Source: Pegea sp. RAD2-039
Taxonomy: Eukaryota > Chordata > Thaliacea > Salpida > Salpidae
Direction: 5' to 3'
NCBI GenBank assembly: GCA_034620365.1
Contig: JAQGEQ010000225.1
Coordinates: forward strand, 620,001-684,000
Length of the DNA stretch: 64,000 nucleotides
Both the position numbers and the translations under genes were made by a program. Under the pieces are notes generated by a model, which was given only the letters and a program-made list of their open reading frames with translations, made no database searches and was not told the DNA's origin. This document shows, one piece after another, positions 10,961 through 22,724 of the stretch (the stretch's first letter is position 1; each line of letters begins with the position of its first letter).

Positions 10961-13900
10961 ATGGCCAAGTTACTATTTGTGGACACTTTCAATCAGGAAA
11001 ATGGCGATGGTTCCGTCAATTTAGGATGGAGCGTCATCAACTTTCCTTGTTTTGTCGTTATAGAAGAAATTATTATCGTGCCTCAAGGTGCCATTTTATC
11101 CGATCAATTACCTTTTAAAGTCGCGTGAGTTACGTCACCGCGATTATATCATGATGACGTCATCAGCACTTTGATAGATGCAGTGGTAAGACACAACCAT
11201 CTCAATTTCGAGTGAATTTTTATGCTTGTGACGTCAACAACGCGATGAGCTCGACTTTTGAAGAGTTCTGCATGATTGATTTCAACGAAAACACGCGAAC
11301 AACTGTGTTGCCACGGTTACCATTCATATTGAACCAGTTAATATTTCATGGTTGTTACAATTCGATGACGATGGCAATCTTTGGATGTGAAGCTGTTGAT
11401 ACGTCTTCTCTTCACTCAATCCACAAAAGAAGATCAACTGGGATCAATCTTACAAATGAGGTCTTGATGAGGATCAATCCACAAACAGATCTCTCTTTTT
11501 TCTATTCTTCATCTCAACCACCCTCGGTTGCTAATAGTAACTTCCATTTTACTCCAAATGATTTTACTTTTCCTCATATGCCTCAAAATGAAACAAACTT
11601 TCCTCCTCGTTTTCATCGCGACTTCGAGCGTCCTCTTCAACCTAACAACCATCTCCCCGTTGCTATGGATTCACTTAGCAGCAAGGTTGGTAACCAGGCA
11701 AGTGATCAGCGTCACCTAGCAACCGACTGTGTGAAGATGCACTATTCATCTGACTCGGAAACGTCTACACATGATGACGTCAGCGACAGTTATGACGTCA
11801 GCGACGATGAGATGGTCACTGATGACGTATATACGCCCGAAGCTCCTCTTACTTTCAATCCTTTCCTCACACCGACGTTTCCTCTACAACACATGACGTA
11901 ATTAACAGATGACGTCATCATCGACTTTCTGACGTCATATGTGTCGTCACAGACATCCAGAAGAAACAAAATACGAAGCAATGATGAGAACTAAACTCGA
12001 TGATAATGACATCACAGCTGTTCGACGAATCGAAGCCGTATTAGACGAATTTGGTGGTGACGATGACACTGATGGCGTCATCAACACGCGACTTATGTGC
12101 AACAAAATTGCTGGTCGCGAAACGCGTTGGATTGAAGTGATGGAGTCGTTAGCTGATGACGTCAACCCTCATCTGTGTCATTTAGAACGTGATGACGTCA
12201 CGCGCGCGCGTATAATCGCGCGATGGTGTGTGATGGCTGTCATGACAACCGATGGTTTGTTACCAGAACGTCTCGGGTTGAATGTAAGACTTTTAAAAGT
12301 TGGACTTCGACTCACCCTCGCGATGACGCGAACCTCACTAGACAACGTTACTAACCTCTGTCGTCACGGGTTGATGACGCAATTACTGACGTTGCTAGGA
12401 AACCGACATATTGCTACGCCCATCAAACTCGCTGCTATTCACTGTATTGATGGTGTTACTGATTGGCCTTTAAATATTGATGACGTCATCATCAGTAAAG
12501 GTGGTTACGCGAAGTTGGTTGCCTTGACAACCGAACATTTAAACGCGCGAGTCGCTGAAGCGCTCGAAAGATTGATGCGCAAACTGCATTTGTACCAAAG
12601 TATGCAAATGACGTCACAAATCGCGCGTTGCTACGCTGATCATGCATCGCGTCATCTGTGCGATTTCAATGATGATGACGTCATTGATGAGTTCGACGCG
12701 AAAACCGAAGTGAGAAGCGATGAACGCGAAAAAAGCTTTTTGCTAATTGATTGTTAATAGACTTGTGACGTCATCATCGACGATGTGACGTCATCACCTA
12801 AACCTGATCGACCCAACAGCGCCGAGATTCCATTATTCGATGAAGACAGCGATGATGACGTAATCTGCTCACCAAAGGTTAGTGATGACGTAACACGATC
12901 GATAGTTGATAATGACGTCATTATAGGAGTCTTACGTATCAGTTGAAGATTCAAGTTTATTCACGTGGATCAATGACGTCAGCAACAAACATCTCGATTT
13001 GATTTGTAATTGTCTTCGTGACGTCACACAAGTATTTGATGACGTCAGAAGCACGATTACGCAACTTCCGATTCAGCAACTTCCTGTTAAAGATCAACTT
13101 CCGGATAATGATCAGATGAAGATCAGTTGTAAAAGATCAACTTCCTGTTTCTTCCGGTTTGTTTGTGACGTCATCGACGCGTGTGTTTACTGATTTTCTT
13201 TACAGTATGAGTCATCAAAGTGGATTGGTGACGTCACTACTTCTACTGACGTCACTACCGCGCGTCTCCGCTCATCGTCGCCTCTTTAGCTCCATCTATC
13301 GACTAATCACTCGTCTGCTACGTCATGAAGACTCGATCTTCCATCTTTTGCATCCTTCCAACAATTCCGCATCTCTTCAACTCGCGCGTAATCTGATGAC
13401 GTCATCATCGCCTCATCTTGATGTCGAGCGAATTGGAAGTGCTGGTCACTTGGGGGCGTTGTTGGCAACTCATTTGCATATCGCGACGTCGATGGACGCG
13501 ATTCAGGGATCGATTGAAGTTGATGACGTCACTGAGCTGCAAGAGACGCTTCGCGCGCTTTATGGACTTTTATATCTTCCTTGGGGGAAGCGAGAAGTTT
13601 CGAAAACGCTTTCACAACCGCGATGTTTCGCGCTTCTTCTAAATTGCGTGTGGATGAAGACACAAACTGATGATGACGTCACAGGTGATTATTACGTCAT
13701 CAAAGCTCAAATACTGACGTCATCAATTACAGAAGTAAAAAACGGCGAAAGCGAGAAGCCAGCGATGACGTCACATCACTACAAATCGGCGATCAACATT
13801 TCAGCTACTTTACTACTTCTTAACATCATCAAATACTCTGATGACGTCACATACCTCTTACGTCACATTGACACGATTGTCGAGCGTTGTGTGACATCTG

Positions 13901-16591
13901 AAGCTCACGTGACAACGCGATCGAACGAATTACGTCACTGGCTGAAACCACTGGCAAATTTCGATGCTCTTGATGACGTCACACAGATGATGACGAAACT
14001 TCTTGATTACGTCACACAAAATTGTGATGAAAGCGACAAAGTTGTGACGTCATTACCTGGCTTCTGTATCGCTCTACGATTGTTACGTCATATATGCGGC
14101 GTTGGTGAGTTAACTGATGACGTCATCAATGATTTTATCATTGTTTTCAACAGATGATGTCACGATGACGTCATCAATGAAGCTACAGCGAGTGACTCAA
14201 TTAGTAGCTGCTGGAGGCAATAATACGCTGATGAAGATGATTGAAAATGTTGTGACGTCATTAAGCGATGTGTCGCGATACAACGTAGCGTTGTTGGGAA
14301 TTGAAACTCGTGACGTCATCACTATCTTTATTACTCATCAAGTCGCGTTTCTTCGCTTTTTTACATCTTATCTGATTGAAGCTAATGTCGCTGTTGATGT
14401 CAGTAGGATGACGTCATCACTTCTCGATGTTCACGTGATCGCGTTTCAACTTCTCTGGTGGATTGACTTCTCGTTGTTACACGTAATCACTCGTGACGTC
14501 ATCGCTATTCTTGTCACTCTACTACCATGTAGTAATGAGTCACAAGTGTTGAAAGTGATGACGTCACACATGAAATCGCGATGTGATCACTTTATTCCAG
14601 ATCTAACTCTTCTCACTAACTTGTTACCAATCCCGTTGCCATTAACAACCACTGACCACTGTACCGCGGCCCACTTGCCCCACACACTAAAACAAGTTTC
14701 TACCATCTGGTCACAAACTCTTCAACCAGCTCTCGACGATTTAATCGCGTTCATGACGTCACTACTCACGTCATCATGTCGTCCACTTATCCAATTACTT
14801 GTCACGTGTCTACAACAACTCATCGACGTTTGTGATGTCACTGCTTCTCGCGTAGTCATCAAACTCATCAAAGCAATTCCAAATAAGGAAGTCGAAAACG
14901 AAAAAGGCTTCTCGTGTGATGACGTCACCGCCTTGATGACTATATGTGAAGTGATGACGTTGCCAGCAGCGCGAGCCGCGTTTCTACATCTATTGCGTCA
15001 TCAACAATCTCTAGATGATCATGTGACAAAAGTTTTGAAATTAGCGATGACGTCAGAAGACGCGCAAACCGTCGCGACTGTCATGTCGCTCGCTTTGATG
15101 ACGTTGGACCTAGACGCGTCGCTGATGACGTCATCAACCGATTTTCCGCCAATCAAACTCTTACATGACGTCATTAACTTATCAGTGACGTGTTTGTCGC
15201 GTCATGTGAACGATCACGTGATTACAGAACGTGCGACTTTTGCTCTTCTACAAATCGTGTCTGACAAGTGAGTAGTGATGACGTCATCATCAATTACTTC
15301 ATCATTAAATTTTTGCAGATCGACTTCCGGTTTTGTTGCTGACGTCATCATCGAAAACCCCGATTGGTTACGCGAAGCGTTATCCGCAGTGACGTCACAA
15401 GCGAAACGCGAAGCGGCCTTTATGACGTCACTGCAACATTTGGTTCATCTTCTCGCTGCTCTAGTTGTTGATGACGTCACGATGAACGAACTTTGTTGGC
15501 TGGTTGATGTAGATTGCATCTTGCAAATGGAAGAGCTACTCGCTGATGACGTCACCGACTATGAAGACGCGATCGCATTCGATTGTGTGACGTCACTACG
15601 TCAGAGCTTGCAGCAAGCGACGAAACAGCAACCGCGTGGTTCGCGCGCACCAAAAACGTTGATGACGTCATCAACACTCGAGAAACAGTTTCAATCACGA
15701 CAAGTGATCAATTGTGACGTCACAAACGACGTGGTGACGATCGTACGCGAAGCGATAACGTCATCACCAGCTATACACGTAGTCAGTGGTGGCTCGGTGG
15801 TTGAACGTGATTTGACTCAAGTAGCGATGACGTCATCAGGCGACAAAATCGATTTGGAATCAGAATTAAAGAAGATGTCAAAATCGGCTTGTGACGTCAT
15901 CATGTTCTCGACTTCACGTTTCGATGCAAATAACGATGCGTCATCGGTTGCTAGTGACAACTTAGTGATCGCGTCAGAAGCGTTTTCAGCGCGCAAAAGA
16001 AATCGCGTCACTTACGCGAAACGGTCACATGGGTTACTAAGCCAACAGAAGAGTGGAAACCGCGCGCTAAATCCCCACAATCGACCTTATGACCTTTTTC
16101 GTCATCGAAAACAAAACACTTCTCGCCCTCCATCGATGCATGTCGATGACTACGAAGCAGCTGATGTTGCTGATGACGTCATGATGACGTCACAACAGCA
16201 AGCTGAAAATGGAAGCGAAACAAAGTCTACGTCATCGCGTGTCAACAACACTCGTGGTCGCCGTGGTAACAGCTTTACACCGACATCTAGTGACAAGTTG
16301 AAGCTGAAGCCACTGATGACGTCATCAACGCCCGCTACAACGCGATTTCAACGACCTTCAAATATTTATCGAAACTCAAATCAATTACGAAACAAAACTG
16401 AAAATAATCCGACTTTCACGTCGCCTAGCAACATGCGCGATTTCTCGCAGTTACAGCGAAGTAGCGTTGCTAACAGCAACCAATCGCGCGCTTTCAACAA
16501 GCATTTCTCGACGCAGCGAAGAACTACAAACCGCTTTTCGTCTCCAAACTCTAAAAGAGGTTTCAAACATGTCCGTAACTTCACGCGTTGA
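10961..16591 (+). CDS. VIRMA: VIRMA (virilizer homologue), scaffold of the m6A methyltransferase complex
   Basis: VIRMA holds WTAP, HAKAI, ZC3H13 and METTL3-METTL14 together and directs N6-adenosine methylation of mRNA in the nucleus. Eight exons (10961-11124, 11184-11897, 11953-12709, 12761-12877, 12927-13156, 13206-14104, 14154-15267, 15319-16591) give exactly 1755 aa; human VIRMA has 1812. Diagnostic parts are the N-terminal domain (KLLFVDTF, FPCFVVIEE, SQFRVNFY, FHGCYNSMTMAIFG), an acidic/Ser-rich linker, the long helical-repeat body (NVRLLKVGLRLTLA, LPIPLPLTTTD), and an almost invariant C-terminal RHRKQNTSRPPSMHVDDY followed by an Arg-rich tail ending HVRNFTR. All seven introns are 49-59 nt. 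The gene is saturated with TGACGTCA, which spells MTS/VTS or DV(I/T) and gives the protein unusual runs of those residues. Confidence 0.96.
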
Positions 16592-16597
16592 TGACGT
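11155..16597. repeat. Dense cluster of the palindromic octamer TGACGTCA
   Basis: I count about 55 exact copies by hand, mostly extended to RTGACGTCAY (gatgacgtcatc, gtgacgtcac). They are irregularly spaced, on average one per 100 bp, and lie in exons and in at least five introns. In exons only the two frames without a stop occur: ATG-ACG-TCA (M-T-S) and GAT-GAC-GTC (D-D-V). The octamer is also the consensus full-site CRE for CREB/ATF bZIP factors, but nothing in the sequence shows that it is bound. Further copies are at 2768-2930, 10280, 10770, 10910 and 59140-61375. Confidence 0.95.
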
Positions 16598-18948
16598 CAT
16601 CAGTGAGGTCGCGTGGATGATGATTGGTTAATTTGCATAAACATTATTAAATGTAAATTTTGTTGTTTTAAAACTTTTTTAGAATTTTTTTCAAATTTCT
16701 TTTTGAATATTTTAAAAGTAAAAAAAAATTGCAAAAAAATTTCAATTTTGTTGATTTGATCAAATGTTGACTTTGAGGTCACTGTCCCTGGTCACTTCAG
16801 CTTAGGAAGCTTCACAACAGATCCAATTTCATTTGTAGTGGTAGAAAAGCGTCAGAATTTATTAAAAGCTATGATGAATATTGAGTTATTTATTTAAATA
16901 ATTTAGAATATTAATAATTTATATAAATCTAAACATGTTAAAAGATAAAAACAGTAGTAGCTAAAAAATCTCATGAAATTGACCAATAAGAAGCCATCCT
17001 AATTTACACAAGCGGTAGAAAAAGTAGAAGGAAACGAAGGTGCTGAAAGCTACCGACCAATCAGGTGCTTTCAGTTCTTACCGAAGCAACAAATATTTTG
17101 GAAAAGAAGAAAATCAGTTTTTTATTAATTATATCAGTCACACAAGACATACAAATCTCAGTATAATATAAGTTTGAATAATAAGACATCAGTTCTTATT
17201 TTTATTTAATTCTTTATTTTGTCCATATCAATGTTTACTGAATAGATTTTGTTTTCTATTTAGACTTACAGAAAACATCAAACTGTCGCATAAATAACTT
17301 TTTTTTTATAATTTGTGTTTCAAAGTATCAAAGCTTTCTAAATGAATTTGACACGAAATCTAAATCATTAGTAAGATTATGTTGATCATTACAACAGTCA
17401 GCTCTTTTAGTGAACCAAATGTTACCAGTAACATGAAAACTACAGATGGCAAGCTTTAGTAAGATTTCAGTTTTATTTGAAAGATATCAGGCGAGAGATC
17501 TTACAAGATGACTCGTTCTCGCCGTTACACTTCTGCACCTCACTAATGCTAAGCTACTAGAAGAGTAGCAGGCGGGTATAAGATTCACAGCGACCCGCTG
17601 ATGACTTGGAAATCTGTTAGAAACAATCAATTGTTAGAAGACTTAATCATTACTATCAACACATTCAGAAAAATTCTTCTCAACGAAATGTATCAATCAA
17701 AGATTTAGACCAAGACACAAACTTCCAATATTTAGTAATTTAAGAAGCAGAAAGGATATCTTATACAAAGATGAAGGGAAAAGCTAGTGGAAAGGTTTTG
17801 AGTTTCACAATTTTACTAATAAATGTAGAAAATAAAATAGGGGAACTGCAGAGGTACATTTTGTAGCGACATTTTAAAAGAAGGTTTGATTTTGATGCGC
17901 TAGTTGCCCTGTTGCTACACTGGTTGCAACAAAGTTGATGAGATTGAATATCGAGCTAAAAGACTGTTCAAGAAAGATCTTTAAAGAAATCTTTGAAATT
18001 AAGATGACAAAAAGCATAATATTAGTAAAAGATCAGAGAAAAGGTCTTGATATCAAGGATTCAATACTGAGCTTATAAGAAGTCTTTGAGAAAAGAGTCA
18101 TATAAGGAAGGTTTTCTTAGTAAATGAGTTTTGAACAGATTTAAGCTTTTATCTTTTCAAGATGAGAACTCCTTATAAAGAAGTTGAATTATTCGATAAA
18201 AAGATTTATCTTTAGAAGTATCTAGAGAAGTTTATTTTTTAAATTGCTTTTGTTGGATTAATAATAGATCCTGGTTCTGCTGAGAATAGTTTGAAAAAAA
18301 AATCTTTAATTTAAATGTGGAAATTAGAAAAAAAATTGTTTTTAAAAATATTTATTTTCTGTAATCAAAAGCATAAAAACCACATAATACTATTTTTTAA
18401 CAGAAACTAACGTTAAGTTAGAATTAAACAAAAATAAATTGTTTAAAATCTCAAAATATTCATAAATTTTCAACTAAACTTTTCATGTTACCAAATAAAA
18501 ACTCAAAACTTTTTTCGATTTTTACAATGTAAACATTCTTTTATGCTTTCATTGTTTTCAAAATAATTATTTTTTTCGAACTTTTTGATTAATCATTATC
18601 AAATTCATTTTTCTTTTTGTCAACAGTAAATTGTAAATCATTGTTAAATTATCAGTTGAATCAGACACAGCTTTCATAGAAGCTACAAGATCGTTATTTT
18701 AAGATAATGTTAAAATAAAATTATTCAAATAATTAACAAGAATAAACAAAACATTTTTTAGCGAGAAAATTTTATTTTGTAAAACCTTACAAACAGTTTT
18801 GCAGTTTTAAAAACAGATTTATTTTTTGTAGACTTATTAAAAAATGATAAAGTTGTTGATAAAAAGCTAACTTAAAGAATTTAATAGTAGATATTATCAG
18901 CACAACTATTTTGTTTTAGTAGATAAATATTTTATTAAATTAACCACA
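16592..18948. other. Intergenic region, AT-rich
   Basis: No gene supported. One last TGACGTCA overlaps the VIRMA stop. Contains the 31-bp block at 16766-16796, a moderately GC-richer stretch at 17500-17620 with a possible hairpin (gcgggt ... acccgc at about 17571-17597), and long A/T runs from 18230 on. An acceptor-like TTGTTTTAG ends at 18919, 29 nt before the FLVCR start. Confidence 0.6.
16766..16796. repeat. 31-bp dispersed block, inverted partner of 8546-8576
   Basis: gttgactttgaggtcactgt followed by ccctggtcact; it equals the reverse complement of 8546-8576 with two mismatches. Confidence 0.6.
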
Positions 18949-21901
18949 ATGAATGAGAGTGAGTATTCATCAGTTAAAACTAAACTGTACAAGAAAAGGT
19001 GGATTATTCTTGCTTTATTTTCAACATATTCAGCAACAAACGCTTACCAATGGATTCAATATTCAATTATCAGCAATAATATCGTCAGGTAGATATTAAA
19101 CTCGTTTTGTTGTAAATTGTTTGTACATTTTTATAATTTTTTAATTGGATTTAGATTGGATACCTACTTTAAATATCCAAATAATTTTTTTTAGTTATTT
19201 AGCTTTATTTTTTATTTTATCGTAAAATACTTGACGGTTTGTTTACTAATTTTTAAACTCCGATTAAAGTTCAATAAAAGCCACTAAGATTGATTTAGCA
19301 CCTTGACTAGTAAAAACTCCTCGTTCAATAGCTTCTAGTAAATAACATTTCGATTCAAATATTTGGTTGTTGAAAGCCTAGCAACACTCACTTTTAATGA
19401 TGGCTGTTTGCTACCTTAGAAAACAAACTCATTAACATTAGTAACTACTATCAATGAATTTAACAATAAAAAAAAAGTGAAAAATAATTTTAGAAAATTT
19501 CTGGCAAATAATTTCAATCTAAATAAAAAGTTGAATATTTACCACATTATTTACTTTAAAAAATTTTCTTATAAAAAGTAGCTCAGTAAAATTAATTTAA
19601 AACTAAAAATTAAGGTTTAGTTATTTAAGAAAATGTGTAAATACAAGTTGGTATGTAACTAAAGTAAATATTTATAGATATTACAACGTTACGTCAAGTA
19701 CAGCTGACTGGCTTTCGCTGGTTTTTATGCTTGTATATATCCCCCTAATTCTACCAATCACCTGGGCTTTAGATCGCTTCGGGTTAAGGACAATCACATT
19801 ACTAGGTTCGACGTTAAACGCGACTGGAGCTTTAATCAAAATAGCTTCTTGTGAACCTCATCTTTTCTGGGTCACTATGTTAGCGCAAACGATTGCTGCT
19901 ATTGGTCAGGTTTGTGAATCGCTTAAATAAAATTCAATTTGATGGAGTTTAGAATCTTTAGGTTTTTATACTTGGTATGCCTTCTAAGCTAGCAGCTACT
20001 TGGTTTGGAAGTAAAGAGGTTTCAACTGCGTGTTCTATAGCAGTTCTTGGAAACCAGGTTCAATTATAAAAACTATAAATTTAATTTTAGCTTAAGAAGT
20101 TGATTTGTAAAATAATAAATTCCTAAAAAATTCAAATGTAAGTAAAAATGAATTTCTAGCTCGGTGTCGCTTTTGGGTTTCTCATTCCATCGTTAGTAGT
20201 TCCTCCATCAGAAGATACAAACGAAATTGAAAGTGGTTTGAGGACTCTGTTTATTGGTAGCGCCGTTTTCATATCCATCTTAGTAATACTTATTTGGTTC
20301 AGTAAGTCTATCAAAGTAATGTTTTCAGTTAAAATTTTTAATAAATTTTCAGTATTTCAAAATAAGCCAAAATTGCCTCCAAGTCAGGCACAAAATGAAT
20401 ATCTGAATGGCGAATATTCAATTTCTTATTTGAAGTCTATCAAACATCTTTTTTTAAACAAGTCTTCAATTTTATTAATATTATCTTACGGTCTGTTGAA
20501 TATATATTATTAATATATTTTTATGCAAATAATTGAATAATTATATTTTCATGCAAATATTTTAATAATTATAATTTTATTCAGGTATAAACACTGGGTG
20601 TGTTTACTCAATATCAACATTACTTAACGATCAAATACTTTATTATTATCCGGTAAATTATTTCACTAATTTTTTATTCAGTTTTCTCTAAGAATATTTA
20701 TATATTTTTTGTTTATTTCTTTAATAAATTGAATTTTAATTAAAAGAAGTTATAAATAAAAAATCTTATTAAAAAAATATTACAAATAAAAAAGGGCGAA
20801 GAAGAAAAAGCGGGCGAAATAGGCCTGACCATGATAGTGGTTGGTATTTGTGGGTCGTTAGTTGGTGGAATTATATTAGATAAAACAAAAGCATATAAGT
20901 AAGCTAAAAAGCTCTTAAAAACTTTTATAAAGTATTTATTAAATTATAAATTTAATATTTAAATAAAACAAATTATTTATAACTCAGAAAAACAACTACC
21001 GTTGTCTACATTTTAACTCTAATATCACTTGGTTTTTATACTGGTATAATAACGATCGGAAATTTATGGCTGGTGTATATTGCTATAGGGCTTGTCGGGT
21101 TTGTTTTACTGTTTCCGTTTCGCTTGCTTTATCAAATTGAAAAATGTTTAATTGTAGTTTTACAATGACTGGATATTTACCGGTGGGTTTTGAGTTTGCT
21201 GCAGAAATTACTTATCCTATATGTGAAGGGATTTCGTCTGGACTCTTAAATACTTCTGCTCAAGTAGGAATGATTTCAGATTAACTGAAAAAAAATAAAT
21301 CAAAAAATTTAAAGTTTTTCAATTATTTTCATGAAATAGAGTTAAATTCAAATTAAACATTTTTGTTGAAGAAATGTTTTCTAATGGTTATTAAGAAATA
21401 ATTAGATTATTTATAAAAGTTATAATTATTTGCCACTAAAAACAGCTTAGCAAATTAAGTTTGATTTTATTAAACAACGTTTTATTTCTTTAAATTAAAA
21501 TCTTAACAAACTCAAAAAAAACTTTAATTAAAAAAAGATTTGTTTCAAAAAGTTATTAAAAGTTTATAGTTACTTATTAACTTATCAAAAAAAACCACCT
21601 TAACAGATATTTGGGATTATTTTGACTTTGTTGATGAGAATGGTTATGACAAAACTTTCTGTTTTATCTTCTAATCTTTTGATGTGTTTGTTTTTACTAA
21701 TCGGAAGTGTTATGACCGGTAAAAATAACTTCAAATTATTTTATTTATCTAATAATTGAATATGCAATGAATGCATTAAGATTTTGAAATTATTTTATTA
21801 ACTAAAATGTTTTTTTAATTTTTTTAGTTTTGATAAAAGAGGACCTGAAACGCCAGAAAGCAAATCAAATTCCTCAATTGATTATTTCAACAGAGACATA
21901 A
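18949..21901 (+). CDS. FLVCR: FLVCR-family (SLC49) major facilitator transporter
   Basis: FLVCR proteins are 12-helix plasma-membrane carriers described as exporters or importers of haem and, more recently, choline/ethanolamine. Eleven exons (18949-19088, 19678-19909, 19962-20057, 20160-20301, 20353-20490, 20585-20652, 20795-20898, 20988-21098, 21158-21263, 21607-21718, 21828-21901) join without a frame break to 440 aa, slightly shorter than human FLVCR2. Family blocks occur in order: [12 protein letters not shown] at the first helix, [20 protein letters not shown] (the loop 2-3 GxxxDRxG-type MFS motif), [73 protein letters not shown], and a C-terminal [10 protein letters not shown]. Termini are short. 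FLVCR1 versus FLVCR2 cannot be decided; an invertebrate copy probably precedes that duplication. The last acceptors lie in very AT-rich introns of 50-590 nt. Confidence 0.92.
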
Positions 21902-22724
21902 AAATTTGATTTTCTTATTTCGTTTATTAATAAACAAATTTTAATTTTATATTAAAAAGTTTGATTTTTTTAAAGCTAATTATAAGAAGGTAAATCGAAA
22001 GATATTTAATTTTAGAAAAATTCTGAAATACATTAAATTAAACTAGATAACTTCTAAAGTGTCAGAAATAAGATGTTTAAATTTTTTCTAAATATTTCAA
22101 ACAATTTTTAAACAGAAATTTTAATTTTCTAAACTTTTGTATTTTTGAAAATATTTAATAAATTTTCATTTAACTTTTAAAAGACAAAATAAAACTTTTA
22201 TTTTCGAACAACTTTTATGGCGAAAATTTGTTCGCGTAACTAAGCAACGCAATACGCGAGAAGAAATAATTAGTTACAAGTATCTGTTGTGACTTTCAGG
22301 GCTTGTTTAGAGGATAAAAAATTATTTGAAGGCTTAGGTGTAAAGAAAAAAACATATTTCTAAAATATCAATAAATTGAAACAGTCAGTGAATAAGAGAT
22401 CTTATTTTAATCAGAGATCTTATTTTAATCAGAGATCTTATTTTAAGTAGAGATCTTAATGATTAAAGATTTTAAGGATTAATTTTTTATCTTAGAACTT
22501 CTTACAGCTTTTTTAAGGCATTTTTTTCATTTTTTTTATTATTTTTTTAACTGAACTATTTAAAAAATCATTTATAAAAGTTTAAAATTATAGTTTTTAA
22601 CTAATTTAAAAAATAATAATTTTAAATTCTAGAAATATTATTCCTATGATTTGTTATTAGAAACAACAGATTTTACGTAAAACTATTTTTCTCAAACTTT
22701 TGATATTTTTACAGTTTGTTGGAA
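21902..22724. other. Intergenic region between FLVCR and the tektin-like gene
   Basis: AT-rich. A small 18-bp tandem repeat (agagatcttattttaatc, about 3.5 units) lies at 22395-22457. A strong acceptor-like TTTTTACAG ends at 22714, 10 nt before the downstream ATG. Nothing else is seen. Confidence 0.6.
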
